From contig JADNYJ010000112.1 of assembly GCA_015501075.1 (NCBI GenBank), positions 62,001-126,000 on the forward strand: a stretch of 64,000 bases of DNA, given 5' to 3'. Below are positions 21,472-32,785 of this stretch, piece by piece. Each line of letters opens with the position of its first letter. Position 1 is the first letter of the stretch. The DNA comes from Gymnopilus junonius. Its lineage: Eukaryota; Basidiomycota; Agaricomycetes; Agaricales; Galerinaceae. The position numbers and the translations under genes are program-made. The notes under the pieces were generated by a model, which saw nothing but the letters and a program-made list of their open reading frames with translations, was not told where the DNA came from and made no database searches.

Positions 21472-24400
21472 TTATATTGAAAGCCATCTTCGATAAAGGG
21501 CATCAGCTAACGGTGCTGCACCAGTGAAGACGAATATCAGAGAAAGATTATAAGCAGCCTCCTTGGCGAAATAGTTATCCTGCTCATCGATCATATCAGT
21601 AAAAAATTGACAGATTAGGGCATTGGAAAAAATGTGCATACCCCAGCTTTCTCTGCCATATCAAGAACACGTTCATAATGCTTCACAGCATGTGTGTACA
21701 ACCCTACATAATATATCATCAATTTTCAAAGATGCCTATCAAGAGGGCGAGGTAAACCAACCTAATTGATGGAACGTTCTCGCAAAATTAAATTCCACCT
21801 CGCGCACAGTCTGGTCATCCACTCCTCTCAGCTTACGATACTTCGAAAGAAACGCCATAGCCTGGTCAAAGCGTTGGTTAAGTCTAGCAAAAAAAGGAAT
21901 CGATTATGCAAACGTACCTGGACGACCAAGTGATGTCGATTATCCGACTGACGCTGCATAGCACGTCCAACAGAAGCAATCGCCAAACACAGGCAGATCA
22001 TTGGATCATCAGGATAGTAGTCATAAGCATGCAGCAAGTAAACTGCGGAAATGAGGCATAGTCAACAAGGAGAAGGCAAACAAAAGAAATCGGAACATAC
22101 AAATAGCGCTCTGATAACTCTTGGCCGCGATACAAATCTGCCCATAAATAGTGATAATCACCGGATTATGTTCTTTCGGAATCTCAACAAGCCCCGTTTT
22201 ATCCCTATCCGACGCCGGCTGCTCGTCATTAACCCTCGGCGCATCCTCCTCCTCATCCTCGTCTCCCTCCGCATCTTGCTCAGCCTTGCCTCCAGCAGCA
22301 CCGCCCTGCCCGGTCGGCGCATACCGCTTATTCAGCGGATTCCACTTGAGCACTTCAGGGTTTTTTACGGCCGTATCGGAGAGCTTCATCTCCCTGAAGA
22401 GGTGCTTTTGAAGTGTGGAGGTGATGAACGCGTCTGTGTTGCGCAGACCACTGGCGAGTGAGGCCATGAGGATGCGCAGGGGCTCGTTGTTGAATTGATT
22501 TTGTGTGATTAACTTTCGGGCTTGTTCTACGACGATGTCGTATCGTTCACCGGCCATGGCGCATGCTGACAAGAATAGAGTCGAATGATGAGAGGCCAGA
22601 GCAAATGTTTTGGAGGGTACTTACTGATCAGGGCCAGTCTTATCGAATCTTGTCTCTCTTTGGCTTGATAGGCGTTCGACACCATGATATGACGAAGTAC
22701 CTCTTCAGCATTTTCATATTGACCACGCCTCGTCAAAGTAAAGCAGTACTAAAGATCACCGCAACATATGTCAATCATTACCACAGGAGGGAGCTAATCG
22801 ACAAACCTGCATGAAAGGCGGAGCCAGTCGTCAAAGGAGATTCCACGGAACACATTCACGGCCCCTGCTGGCAGGCCGCTTTTGGCTGACTTTCGAGCCA
22901 TGTTATCGCGTTCTGGAGATGTTGCTTTGAGTTACATGATGTGCGATGGGTTGTCAGAAAGAGATGAACGTACCCAGGTCAAGTTGAAGCCGCGACGCCA
23001 TCTGTTCCTCATCTGCCTCTTGGTCGACATGTTCCGAGGATGATTGCGAGGGAACATGCCACGGAATGGATTTGTCTTCGAAGATCAGTCAGCACATTGC
23101 CCAGCCATGTATCGGAATAAAACAACAAACAACCTACCCGACTGGTTAAAAACAGATTCCTCGTCTCCCTAAACATATCAACCAACTTCTCAGCCTCCAA
23201 CATCCACTCTCGCTCAGGCTCAACTTCCTCAGCGAGCATACCCGGCCAGAGCTCCTTCAACCTCTTATACCCCTTCACTACCTCCTTCTCTTTCTCCTTT
23301 TCCAGCTCTCTCAATTGAGCATGAGTAAGTCGGCTCTGCCGCGCTGAAGTGGTGGTGGCCTTCTTCCCGCTTTTGTCTTCTGCGAACAGGGAAGTGGAGG
23401 GTTGGGTTGAGCCTTCGCGTGCTTGAGATGTGGAGGCGCCTTTGCCTCTTCTTTTCCTTGAGTCGATGACTAAGAAAGATTGAAGTCAGACAAAAAGTGG
23501 TGACGATGCGATGCGGATCACTTACCCTCGTAAACGAGGTCCAAAGCTTTGCGAGGTTCTCCCATAATTTCATATATTTCTGCTAGCTTTCATTTTGGCG
23601 TCATTGTTCGTGGGATCAGCCAATCGAACTGCAAGGAAAATGTGAGCCAGAATATCATAGCGCAAGGAGAAGACTGAACCATGTCATATACATCAGCTGC
23701 TTCTCGCAGTTCATCAACGTTGCGCATGCATGCAGCAGTTTGGAGGAGGATGTATATGCTACTTGTCTGTGACATAGTTTGAGAGATGTGTTGAAGTACA
23801 AATAGTCGTATCACTTACTGCTGGGTCGCCCCCAAGGAGTTCATAGATTGGTTTTGCTTCTGCGTACATGCCCCGTTCAAAGTATGCATCGGCGATCTCA
23901 GCAAATAGAACTGAGTAGTCCAGAACATCCTCTGCAAGAACAGCGTTCGCATGCAGCTGTCACGAGTTTGTTAGCACCAGTCCGGCAATCCTCAGAAAGG
24001 AAGAACAAAACCAACCTTGCCCTCCTCGACATCGCCCATCTTAATCCTAGCAACCGCCAGTCGATGACGTGTATTCGGATCCAGGACATAATGGCCAGGC
24101 TGCACGACACCCCCACCCCCTCATCAGCATTAGCCCTCGGCGGCCAATCCTCTCCATCGTACTCCCTATCATCCTCGCACAAATCCCAATACTTCTGGTC
24201 TGCCCTGCCTTGTAACCATCTGGTGCCCCTCCTTATAGTCTCGACAGCCCTCCCATGCTCGCCAATCACGTTGTACAAATCCGCTAGGAGGAGTAAATCG
24301 AGGTTGGAGAACCCACCACCCGGTAAGTTCACTTTCGCATTCTCCACCCCGGTACCGGCGCGTGCAGATTGAGGTCCCGAGGGGTACGACTTCATGTAGA

Positions 24401-25459
24401 AATCCAGCGCATCCTGGAGGAGGGAGGCACACATTGCCAACTCGGAGAGCTCAACGAGGATGATGTGCAGCTCGCGCAGGACGGTGAGGTCATGTGGGAA
24501 GCGTTTGAGGATGGCGAGGAAAGCGTTGCGGGCTGTGCGGAAGTCGCCCATTTCTTTAGCGAGAGATGCGCGGTCCCATAGTGCGTCTACGTTGGCGGGA
24601 TCGAGGCTGTAAACTTTGCGGTAGCAGTATAGGGCTTGTTGGTTGTATCCGTGTTCTCTGAAAGCCGCGTTTTTGTAAAGACGCGTCGAAAAAAAGATGT
24701 TGTTCATACCTAGACTCTCTTGCTAGTCGATACCATTCATCAGCATCGTGGCGAAGGTGAGCAGCCATAATCCTAAGCTGCAGGGCCTTCTGTTCCTCCT
24801 TCAAATCCTCATAGCACTGCGCGAGCACCACCCACGCAGACGATGCTCGAGGTTCAATACGTATAACCTCCTGCATGATGCGGATAGCTTCTGGGATGTT
24901 GCTGTCTACATATGCCTGGTTACCGTCTCCGATGAGGGCTTTCACTTGTTGAGAAAGAACAGGCCCTGCTGTGCGCCCTTTCTATGTTAAATCGCGTTAA
25001 AGCTTGATAGCAAGAAAAAAATATTTCACGCACCTTTCTGCGCTTACGTCCGATGCCAGTAGCAGCTCGTAAATCATCCTTGAACTCGGCCTCTTTTTCT
25101 TCAAGATCGAAGTCCCAGTCCTTGGTCAAGAGATTGGTAGCGGTCGAACTCGACCCATCGCGAAGGCGAATGTTCTTCACGAGACGACTGACCTAATAAG
25201 TTTAGAACTCTAGACAAATTTAAGCGGAAGAAAATCAACGCACTCGAAATCTCCCTCGATTTCTTGCTCGGCAGCGTCGTCGCCGGCTTCTTCAGCAACC
25301 TCCTCTTCGCTCTCTGATTCTTCAGAGGTTTCTTCGTCCTCGCCGGTTTCAATGAACTCTTCCTCTTCCTCTTCCTCCTCCCAGTCTGGTTCTTATTTTA
25401 AGCAATCCACATAAGGGCAGAGCAAAAAAGTGCGCACCGAATGGCGTTTCTGTTTGCAT
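21472..25459 (-). CDS. TFIIIC TPR subunit (Tfc4/Sfc4-like)
   Basis: Seventeen exons on the minus strand: 25459..25438, 25391..25244, 25187..25034, 24981..24710, 24657..24016, 23956..23819, 23766..23680, 23628..23526, 23469..23138, 23075..22974, 22912..22807, 22748..22625, 22565..22101, 22042..21918, 21861..21762, 21703..21642, 21582..21472; about 1030 residues, the normal Tfc4 length. An acidic N-terminus (DWEEEEEEEEFIETGEDEE) precedes DWDFDLEEKEAEFKDDLR and TPR units such as WVVLAQCYEDLKEEQKAL. The C-terminus AAYNLSLIFVFTG...LADALYRRWLSI is typical. The protein is the TFIIIC assembly scaffold that recruits TFIIIB to tRNA and 5S genes. The frame breaks at C5 24116-24120, near 23679, 23590, 23138 and 22810; all but one need one more base. 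A decayed copy lies at 7020-9160. Confidence 0.85.
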
Positions 25460-25913
25460 ATCGTCCACAATAGCGAGTAAGCGTTGATATTTTTGTCGCG
25501 TCCACTTTGGATGGTGGGAAATGCTTACCTAACCATCGATGTAGGGACACAACGGCTTGCATGTTCTCCTTCCAGTTCCAACACGACTATCGACGCCTGC
25601 GGCTCCTTGGAGGGAGTAATTTTTTGATACGTTTATTGCATGTGTTGAACTTTATTTTCACTTTCCACCAGAATTCTCCAAGGCAATCAGATGATAGCCT
25701 TCGATATTCTCTTCTTTCAGAGGCGGTTACCTTCTTGGGCATTTGACCGTTATCTACTGTTCCGCGGAGCTGCGCACCCTAGTAAGCTGTGCGCAGCTCG
25801 CCAACATTACGTGGTTCACGATCGAACTCCCTGAATGTAACTGCGTCGCATATAATGTTTTGTCATTAGAAGACAAAGCTTTTCCCATCATACGTCGTTC
25901 TTGTCAACCTTCC
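25460..25913. other. Divergent promoter region, TFIIIC and P450 genes
   Basis: Upstream of both genes. The left part is also present upstream of the TFIIIC pseudogene (near 7034), so the duplication included this flank. No gene seen. Confidence 0.45.
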
Positions 25914-28505
25914 ATGGCCCTCATATCGCCAGGGATCGACTTACTAGCCACAATCCTCTCGCTATCGGGTGGCTTCATCTGGTTTATACTATCTCTAAAT
26001 TCCTGGATCGCTTCAAGATTTGGGTATGAGATCTCAGCATGGACGATCCTTGTAGTGACTGCGCTGCTCATTCCTCTCCTCTCTACGATCTACATCATCT
26101 CAATTAAGGTGAGGCACCGACGTGAAGCAGCTGCTATTGGCGCTCGAATGGTGCCAGAAGCCCAAGGATGGCTCCTGGGGAATCTTGATATTGCTTTAGA
26201 ATTAGTGCACAAGATGACGACGGGATATCCTGGTACGTGGTTCATAGCTTCCTTCATTCAAGATTAATTTAATATCATATTCATGTTTAGGTGATGGAGT
26301 ATGGGAACTACTCGAAAAGCATGGTCCTGTTGTCAACTGGCGTGCGATGTGGGGTGATTTAATATTCACCAACTCGCCTGAACACATCAAGACCATCCTT
26401 TCCACTGATTTCCAGAATTACGTTAAAGGTGATAATGATTGATTAGGGGAAACTTATTTTAAAACACATACTCATGCATACTCTCACTTTTACTTCGTAA
26501 CAGGAAAACGTTTTCATTACGACTTGAAGCCGGTCCTTGGCACTGGTGTGTTCAACTCTGATGGTAAATAAAAATTTCATCTATGTATCATCCCAAATCG
26601 CCGCTTACTTATTTTACTCTGTTTGCTAGGCGAGATGTGGAAGTACGTCTGGCTTTTTCTTCAGTCAATTATCTTGACATGCAAGCTTAAACCAGATTCC
26701 ACCGTTCCATTACTCGCCCGATGTTCACCCGCGAACGGATCGGTCACTTCGAACTATTCGACAGACAGGCCTTTCAAGTCATCTCAAAGCTCAAAGAACG
26801 TTTGCGCGAGGGTTATGCTGTAGATTTCCAGGTTCGTCCAAACCAATACGCACATACTTTGAATCCGAGTGACAACGATCAACATCAAACCCTATCTCAA
26901 ACAGGACCTCATGTCGCGTTTCACCCTCGACTCAGCGACTTCTTTTCTCTTCGGGAACAACGTGCAAAGCCTCTCAGCGGACCTGCCGTACCCCCACAGC
27001 GCGACCTCCTATACCAGCCTCAACCCCAGACACACACCCCAAGGAGACGCTGCCAACGCATTCGCCCACGCTTTTCTTGAAGCGCAGGAAGTAATCTCCC
27101 TCCGCGAGAAGTATGGCTGGCCCTGGTGGCCGTTCATGGAGATGTGGCGGGACAAGATTCAGAAGCCTATGCAGGTCGTTAATGACTATATTCAGCCTAT
27201 TGTGCAGGAAGCGTTGGCTAAAAAGCGCGTCGATGTGCATGTGGATGGGCAGGAGAAGGTTGAGGGAGGTGAAGGCTCGGAGACGCTTTTGGACCATTTG
27301 GTCGGGGTTACTTCGGATCCTGTGGTATTGAAGGATGAGATGTAGGTTTCATCCTTCTTTGCAGGTCATGCCAGTTCACTGACTCAAAAACTCATTCAAG
27401 TTTGAACATTATGATTGGTGAATTCGTCCATTTCATTCTGCTCGCTGCCCTTTCCGTTATCTGACCAGTGTCATATGTCGCAGCCGGCAGGGATACAACT
27501 GCTTCGACGTTGACTTTTATCATCTACTTCCTCTCGATATATCCAGAAGTTCTATCTCGACTGCGAGAAGAAATCATTAGCAAGGTTGGACATACCCGTC
27601 GGCCAGATTATGACGATATCCGGGAGATGAAATACCTGCGTGCTGTGATAAACGGTACGATTTTCACTCGCCCATCATTTTCAAACTCTAACCTTGGGAA
27701 TAGAAACGTTACGCTTATATCCTATCGTGTATGTTTCTCGCATACCCTAACTGTTAGACTCATCCATTTTATGTCATACATTCCGCCAGGCCTTTCAACA
27801 CCCGGGAAAGCGTTAACGCTACGACATGGGTGTCCGATACCCCCGACGAGAAGCCCTATTATATTCCAGCTGGTACAAAGTGGGTAGTTTAAGCACTGAT
27901 AACGTCCAAAGATCTTTAGTCATAGCTGATGACCAATTCATTTTTAGGACCTCGTATTCTGTGTTTATGATGCACAGACGCAAAGATTATGGGGGCCAGA
28001 TGGTAAAATCGCGCTTCATTTAGCCTTTCCCTTTTGCTAATATTGTCGGTGGATAGCTGAGGAATTTGATCCTGACCGCTTCCTGGACGACCGTCTGAAG
28101 AAATACCTTTCGAAGAACCCATTCATTTTTCTTCCATTCAACGCTGGTCCTCGTATATGTTTAGGGCAGCAAGTTAGTTTCATCTTCTTAGCTACTATAA
28201 CTCTTTGACTGATCTTTCCACTCTAGTTTGCTTACAACGAAATGTCATTCATGATTATTCGACTTCTCCAAAGCTTCTCGTCTATGGAGCTCGACCTCGC
28301 CGCTGCTCCGCCCGAAGCTATGCCTCCAAAGGAATGGGCCCATGCAAGGGCCGCAAAGCAATTGAGAAGCTCTATCCAAGATACATCTCACGATGTATAC
28401 TAGGGTAAATTTGTTTCTTTTGTCCTGTGGTTGACCTTGTTCTCACTCTCTACTTTTTAGGGTGGACTGTGGGTGAAGATGAGTGAAAGTGACGGAACAA
28501 ATTGA
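25914..28505 (+). CDS. Cytochrome P450, CYP63-like, copy 1 (frameshifted 3' end)
   Basis: Exons 25914..26232, 26291..26428, 26504..26563, 26630..26642, 26696..26831, 26905..27341, 27401..27417, 27484..27654, 27704..27728, 27790..27879, 27948..28002, 28057..28172, 28227..28404, 28461..28505. N-terminal membrane segments are followed by the I-helix AGRDTTAST, the ExxR motif ETLRLYP and the haem loop [14 protein letters not shown], all intact. It resembles basidiomycete CYP63 monooxygenases that hydroxylate alkanes and aromatics on the ER (family call is inference). Relative to copy 2 one base is missing in exon 11 (near 27990) and two in exon 13 (near 28344 and 28380). Read literally, the frame is lost before the haem loop and no full-length enzyme results. 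Whether this is real decay or consensus error is open. Confidence 0.75.
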
Positions 28506-29044
28506 ATTAATATCTATGATATAATAATGTATTCTACTCTGAAAGCGATGTCAAAGACCCTTAGAGTTGGCCTACGTATTTAAAGTAAATTTGGCGCTTG
28601 ATAATACATGCTGTCAAGCTTTCAAAATCCCAAGGACGCAAGCCTTGCGCAGTGACCCTCCCGCCGGGAAAGCCGGCCCATAAATCCTACAACCAATCAA
28701 ATTTCTCTTGCTTGTCCTGTTCTTGACCTTGTCTTGCGCTTGACCATCTCGTCTCCGTTCTTGGAGTTTCTCAGTCCATATATCAATTTGACAGGCCTTG
28801 TGATTGCCCCACCCAGTTGCTTGTGATTTTCGACTGGGACTCTCACAGCCAACGCTTGCACCTTCTAAAGATCAGATGATAGATATAGCCTTCTAGAGGC
28901 TAGAGCACACCCGGCTACCTTCCATCCGTCGAGCCACCCGGAAGCAATTTACAATAGTGATGACGCCCTGAAATAACCCCACAATTCCCCTTGTAAAGCA
29001 TGCCATAGTTGAACACGCATCATTCATTCTTGTTGACGACTATC
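28506..29044. other. Spacer between tandem P450s
   Basis: Contains the end of P450 copy 1 and the promoter of copy 2. No other frame with family resemblance. Confidence 0.4.
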
Positions 29045-31610
29045 ATGGTCCTCACAACGCCTGGAATCGACCTCCTGGCCAAAACCTTCACAGTATTGCA
29101 CGGTTTCATATGGATCTTACTCTCTATCAACTCCATCGTCACAAGTAGGTTCGGGTACAACATTCCAACATGGATAGTCCTCGCCGGAACAGCAATCAGC
29201 ATTCCCTTATTTTCGACAATCTACATAATGTCAATCAAAGTGAAGAATTGGAGAAATGCAGCGGCTCTTGGAGCCCGACCCGTACCTGAAGCTCAAGGCA
29301 AGCTCATTGGAAACCTCGACATTCTTAAAGAGATGATGGACAAGCAACAAACTGGCTACCCTGGTGCGTGTTTTCCAGAAATGCTTGCAGCTTGTGGCGA
29401 CCGCAGCTCAACGTCATGCACGATTCTAGGCGATGGGTTATGGGAACTGTTAGAGAAGCGTGGTCCTGTTGCCAACTTGCGGGTCCTCTGGAGCGATCTT
29501 ATATTCACCGCCTCTCCGGAACATATCAAAACCATCCTCGCTACAGACTTCCAAAACTATGTTAAAGGTGAGGTAATCGCAAACCGACATCCTCTGTAAT
29601 AACCTTGGCTATGGTACAGGTGAACGCTTCCACTACAACATGGAGTCAGTACTTGGCACTGGTGTATTCAACTCGGACGGTGGGTCTGCTGGTTCCTATA
29701 TTTTCTGAACTGGACTCTTATGTTTCCTTATCATCAGGCGAGATGTGGAAGTACGATAGCCATTCATTCAAACAATTGCCCTCATAAGTTGACATAAACC
29801 AGGTTCCATCGTTCCATCACTCGCCCAATGTTCACGCGTGAAAGAATCGGCCATTTTGAACTATTTGACAGACAAGCTTTCCAAGTCGTCTCAAAACTCA
29901 AGGAACGCTTGCGTGAAGGTTATGCGGTTGATTTCCAGGTATGTCCAGTCCTGTCTACTACACATACAGGAGAATAAACGCACAAATCAACCAGGACCTA
30001 ATGTCTCGCTTCACCTTGGACTCGGCAACTGAATTCCTCTTCGGTCATAACGTGCAGAGTCTCTCCGCCGGCCTTCCATATCCACACAACGCTTCCTACG
30101 TCACAGTCAAACACACACCGGAAGGAGACGCCGCAAACTCGTTCGCCCGTGCTTTCTCGGAAGCTCAAGAAGTAATTTCAATTCGCGAGAGATATGGTTG
30201 GGTATGGCCGTTGATGGAGATGTCGAAGGACAAGAGCTATGAGCCCATGCAAGTCGTCAGTGCGTATATCGAACCAATTGTGAAGGAGGCGTTGGCCAAG
30301 AAGCAAAGCGATGTGGCCGCTCAGGAAAAGGGTGAGGAAGGCTCGGATGATGAGACGCTTTTGGATCACCTGGTTAGAGTTACTAGCGGTGAGTTTTCCA
30401 TTTGGCGTGAGTCCTGTCCTCGCACTTATGGTCGGCTGTGCAGATCCGGTTGTCTTGAAAGATGAAATGTAAGCTACACATTTACACGCTGTACTACCTT
30501 CAATCTTATTTCTGTATTACAGCTTGAACATTATGATAGGTGACAACACTCAATTTAACTCATTAAATATCATTTTAAACACACTCTAGCCGGGAGAGAT
30601 ACTACTGCCTCGACTCTCAACTTCATCATTTACTTCCTCTCGATTTACCCAGACGTCCTTGCCCGCCTTCGGGATGAAATCATCAGCAAGGTTGGGCATA
30701 CCCGTCGACCAGACTATGATGATATCAGAGAGATGAAATTTTTGCGTGCCGTCATCAATGGTTTGTCTTCTGCCTAGGTTTACCTTATCCCAAGTCTGAC
30801 CTTCACTGTAGAAACGTTGCGGCTATATCCTATCGTGTAAGTTCAGGTGCCCTTTCGATTTTTCAATGGCGCGCAATAATGGCGTTTCATGCTAGGCCTT
30901 TCAACGTTCGGGAAAGCATCAATGCCGCTACTTGGGTATCGGACGATCCTAATGGAAAGCCCTACTATATTCCGGCTGGTACCAAGTAAGCGACAAAGGA
31001 AAATATCTCTTGCATCTAATTGTCTTTCTGTTCGTTCAGAACTGCATACTCTGTATTTATGATGCATAGGCGCAAAGACCTCTGGGGACCCGATGGTGAA
31101 ATCCTCTCTTGTTTCACGGTTTCTTTTAGCTGATACTCTAATTCGTGCAGCTGAGGAATTCGACCCTGACCGCTTCCTCGACGACCGATTGAAGAAATAT
31201 TTGTCCAAGAATCCGTTCATTTTCCTCCCGTTTAACGCTGGTCCGCGTATCTGTCTAGGACAACAAGTAATATTTTCTATTTTATTGAATCCCGGAGGAT
31301 GGCCCTATTAATTCCTGCGCTGCAGTTTGCTTACAACGAAATGTCATTCATGCTTATCAGACTCCTCCAAAGCTTCTCTTCTATGGAGCTTGACCTCAGC
31401 GCTGCTCCTCCGGAAGCAACGCCCCCAAAGGAGTGGGCACAGGCGAGTGGCCGCAAGGCGATTGAGAAGCTCTTTCCCAAGATGCACCTGACATTGTACA
31501 CGAACGTACGTTCTGTTTTCTCTTCTCGTAGGATTCGCTTGATTGAACCAATTGTTTATTTTCAGGGCGGACTATGGGTGAAGATGACCGAAAGCGACAT
31601 AGCAAATTGA
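29045..31610 (+). CDS. Cytochrome P450, CYP63-like, copy 2
   Basis: Fifteen exons: 29045..29363, 29430..29567, 29620..29679, 29738..29750, 29803..29938, 29995..30388, 30444..30468, 30523..30539, 30590..30760, 30812..30836, 30896..30985, 31040..31095, 31151..31266, 31326..31505, 31566..31610; 594 residues, one continuous frame. The start at 29045 ([13 protein letters not shown]) is used because it aligns with copy 1. Two hydrophobic N-terminal segments anchor it in the ER. It carries [16 protein letters not shown] and [15 protein letters not shown], so haem ligation and oxygen activation should be intact. Exon 4 is only 13 nt. It has one intron (30389-30443) that copy 1 lacks. Likely substrate class by family: hydrophobic alkyl or aromatic compounds (inference). 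Confidence 0.88.
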
Positions 31611-31906
31611 TTCGAGTATTCTACAACGTGTACAGTTCATATGTATGGCTTTTTTGTATCATTACATGTAAAATCATTACCAAATCCATGAAATCCGACG
31701 CTCTTTTGATTAATTATAGACGGACTGGAGCAAGTATTATAAGTATTACAAAGGCATCTCCGTGCAAAAAGAAGTGGAAAAAGAGAATAATTGATCAACC
31801 TTGACATGGAATAACGGACTTGGCACAGCTTTCGGGAGTCGCATTTGATGCTGAAGAGTGGGATGTAGATGGCGAATGATAGCGTGCGCGTAAAAAAAAA
31901 GGGGAA
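31611..31906. other. Convergent 3' ends
   Basis: Between P450 copy 2 (plus) and the MARVEL-like gene K1 (minus). Nothing else seen. Confidence 0.4.
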
Positions 31907-32785
31907 TTACGCATTAGTCGTGGTAGTACCCTGGTTACCTGTGGTAACATGTTCAGCGCCCGTCGGGGCTCGCATCGATGGCCCGGTCGCAGCGCCCGTG
32001 GTGGTAGTCGGGGCGGCAGTACCAGCGTTGTAGGTCGCCGCACCTCCTTCTTCCCACCCGTGAAGTGGACCTGTCAGGCCAACATGCCTCTGGGCCATAT
32101 TGCCTAAGCTGGCGAAGACGAGGAAGAACGTGAAGCTGAAACAGATCCAAGCGAAACCTTTGATAGTTTCGAGGACCCGACACTGCTTGTCGAAGCCTCT
32201 GCAGTGCTTGAGATGGATAAAGTCGTGCTATGGATGTGATTAGCATGAATCTGATGCGTCGTTGGAGGGGTAAGCAAGACGTACTGTTTGGATAGCTGCA
32301 CCGATGAGGAACATCACCCAAAGGATGAAGAGCACGATGTGTTCGACGAGATAGTTCCCCAATTGGCTAACCCTGCCTGCGATAGCAGATATGCTAGACA
32401 ATAAAGAACGGAGGTGAACAGGGGTGAGGATAGATGTCGTAAACGAGTACCCACAAATAAAGGGAGGCAAGCATCGCTAAAATTGACGTGACAAGCAGCT
32501 CGACGACGATGGGGTCTTCAAAGGGAAAAAAATGTCAAGGAAGATCGCGCAAATCAAAATAAAAGAACTGACCCCAGAAGTGAACTTTTCCCGTGTAGTA
32601 ATCGACATTGTCGCTACTCTTCGTATGATGGACTCGGTAGGCTGTCAACGCCAGAAGAACGGTGGAAGTGACGAACTGCAATAGGTGTCAGCAAGGCGAG
32701 ATCTCATCCAAAGGAGACTGGGACCTCCGTAACCGTTCGAACTTACTAAGAAGAGATAGAGGATGATGCGGACGATATGTAACAT
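31907..32785 (-). CDS. MARVEL-like four-helix membrane protein K1
   Basis: Exons 32785..32747, 32675..32573, 32515..32455, 32393..32285, 32227..31907 (210 residues). Four hydrophobic helices are visible: MLHIVRIILYLFLFVTSTVL, DPIVVELLVTSILAMLASLY, EHIVLFILWVMFLIGAAIQT and GFAWICFSFTFFLVFASLG, with short loops. A Thr/Ala/Gly-rich cytoplasmic-type tail follows. Topology and the D-P-I-V motif at helix 2 are shared with K2 at 35333-36118, as are exons 2 and 3 (103 and 61 nt in both). MARVEL proteins sit in plasma-membrane or vesicle domains; the specific role is unknown. Confidence 0.78.
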
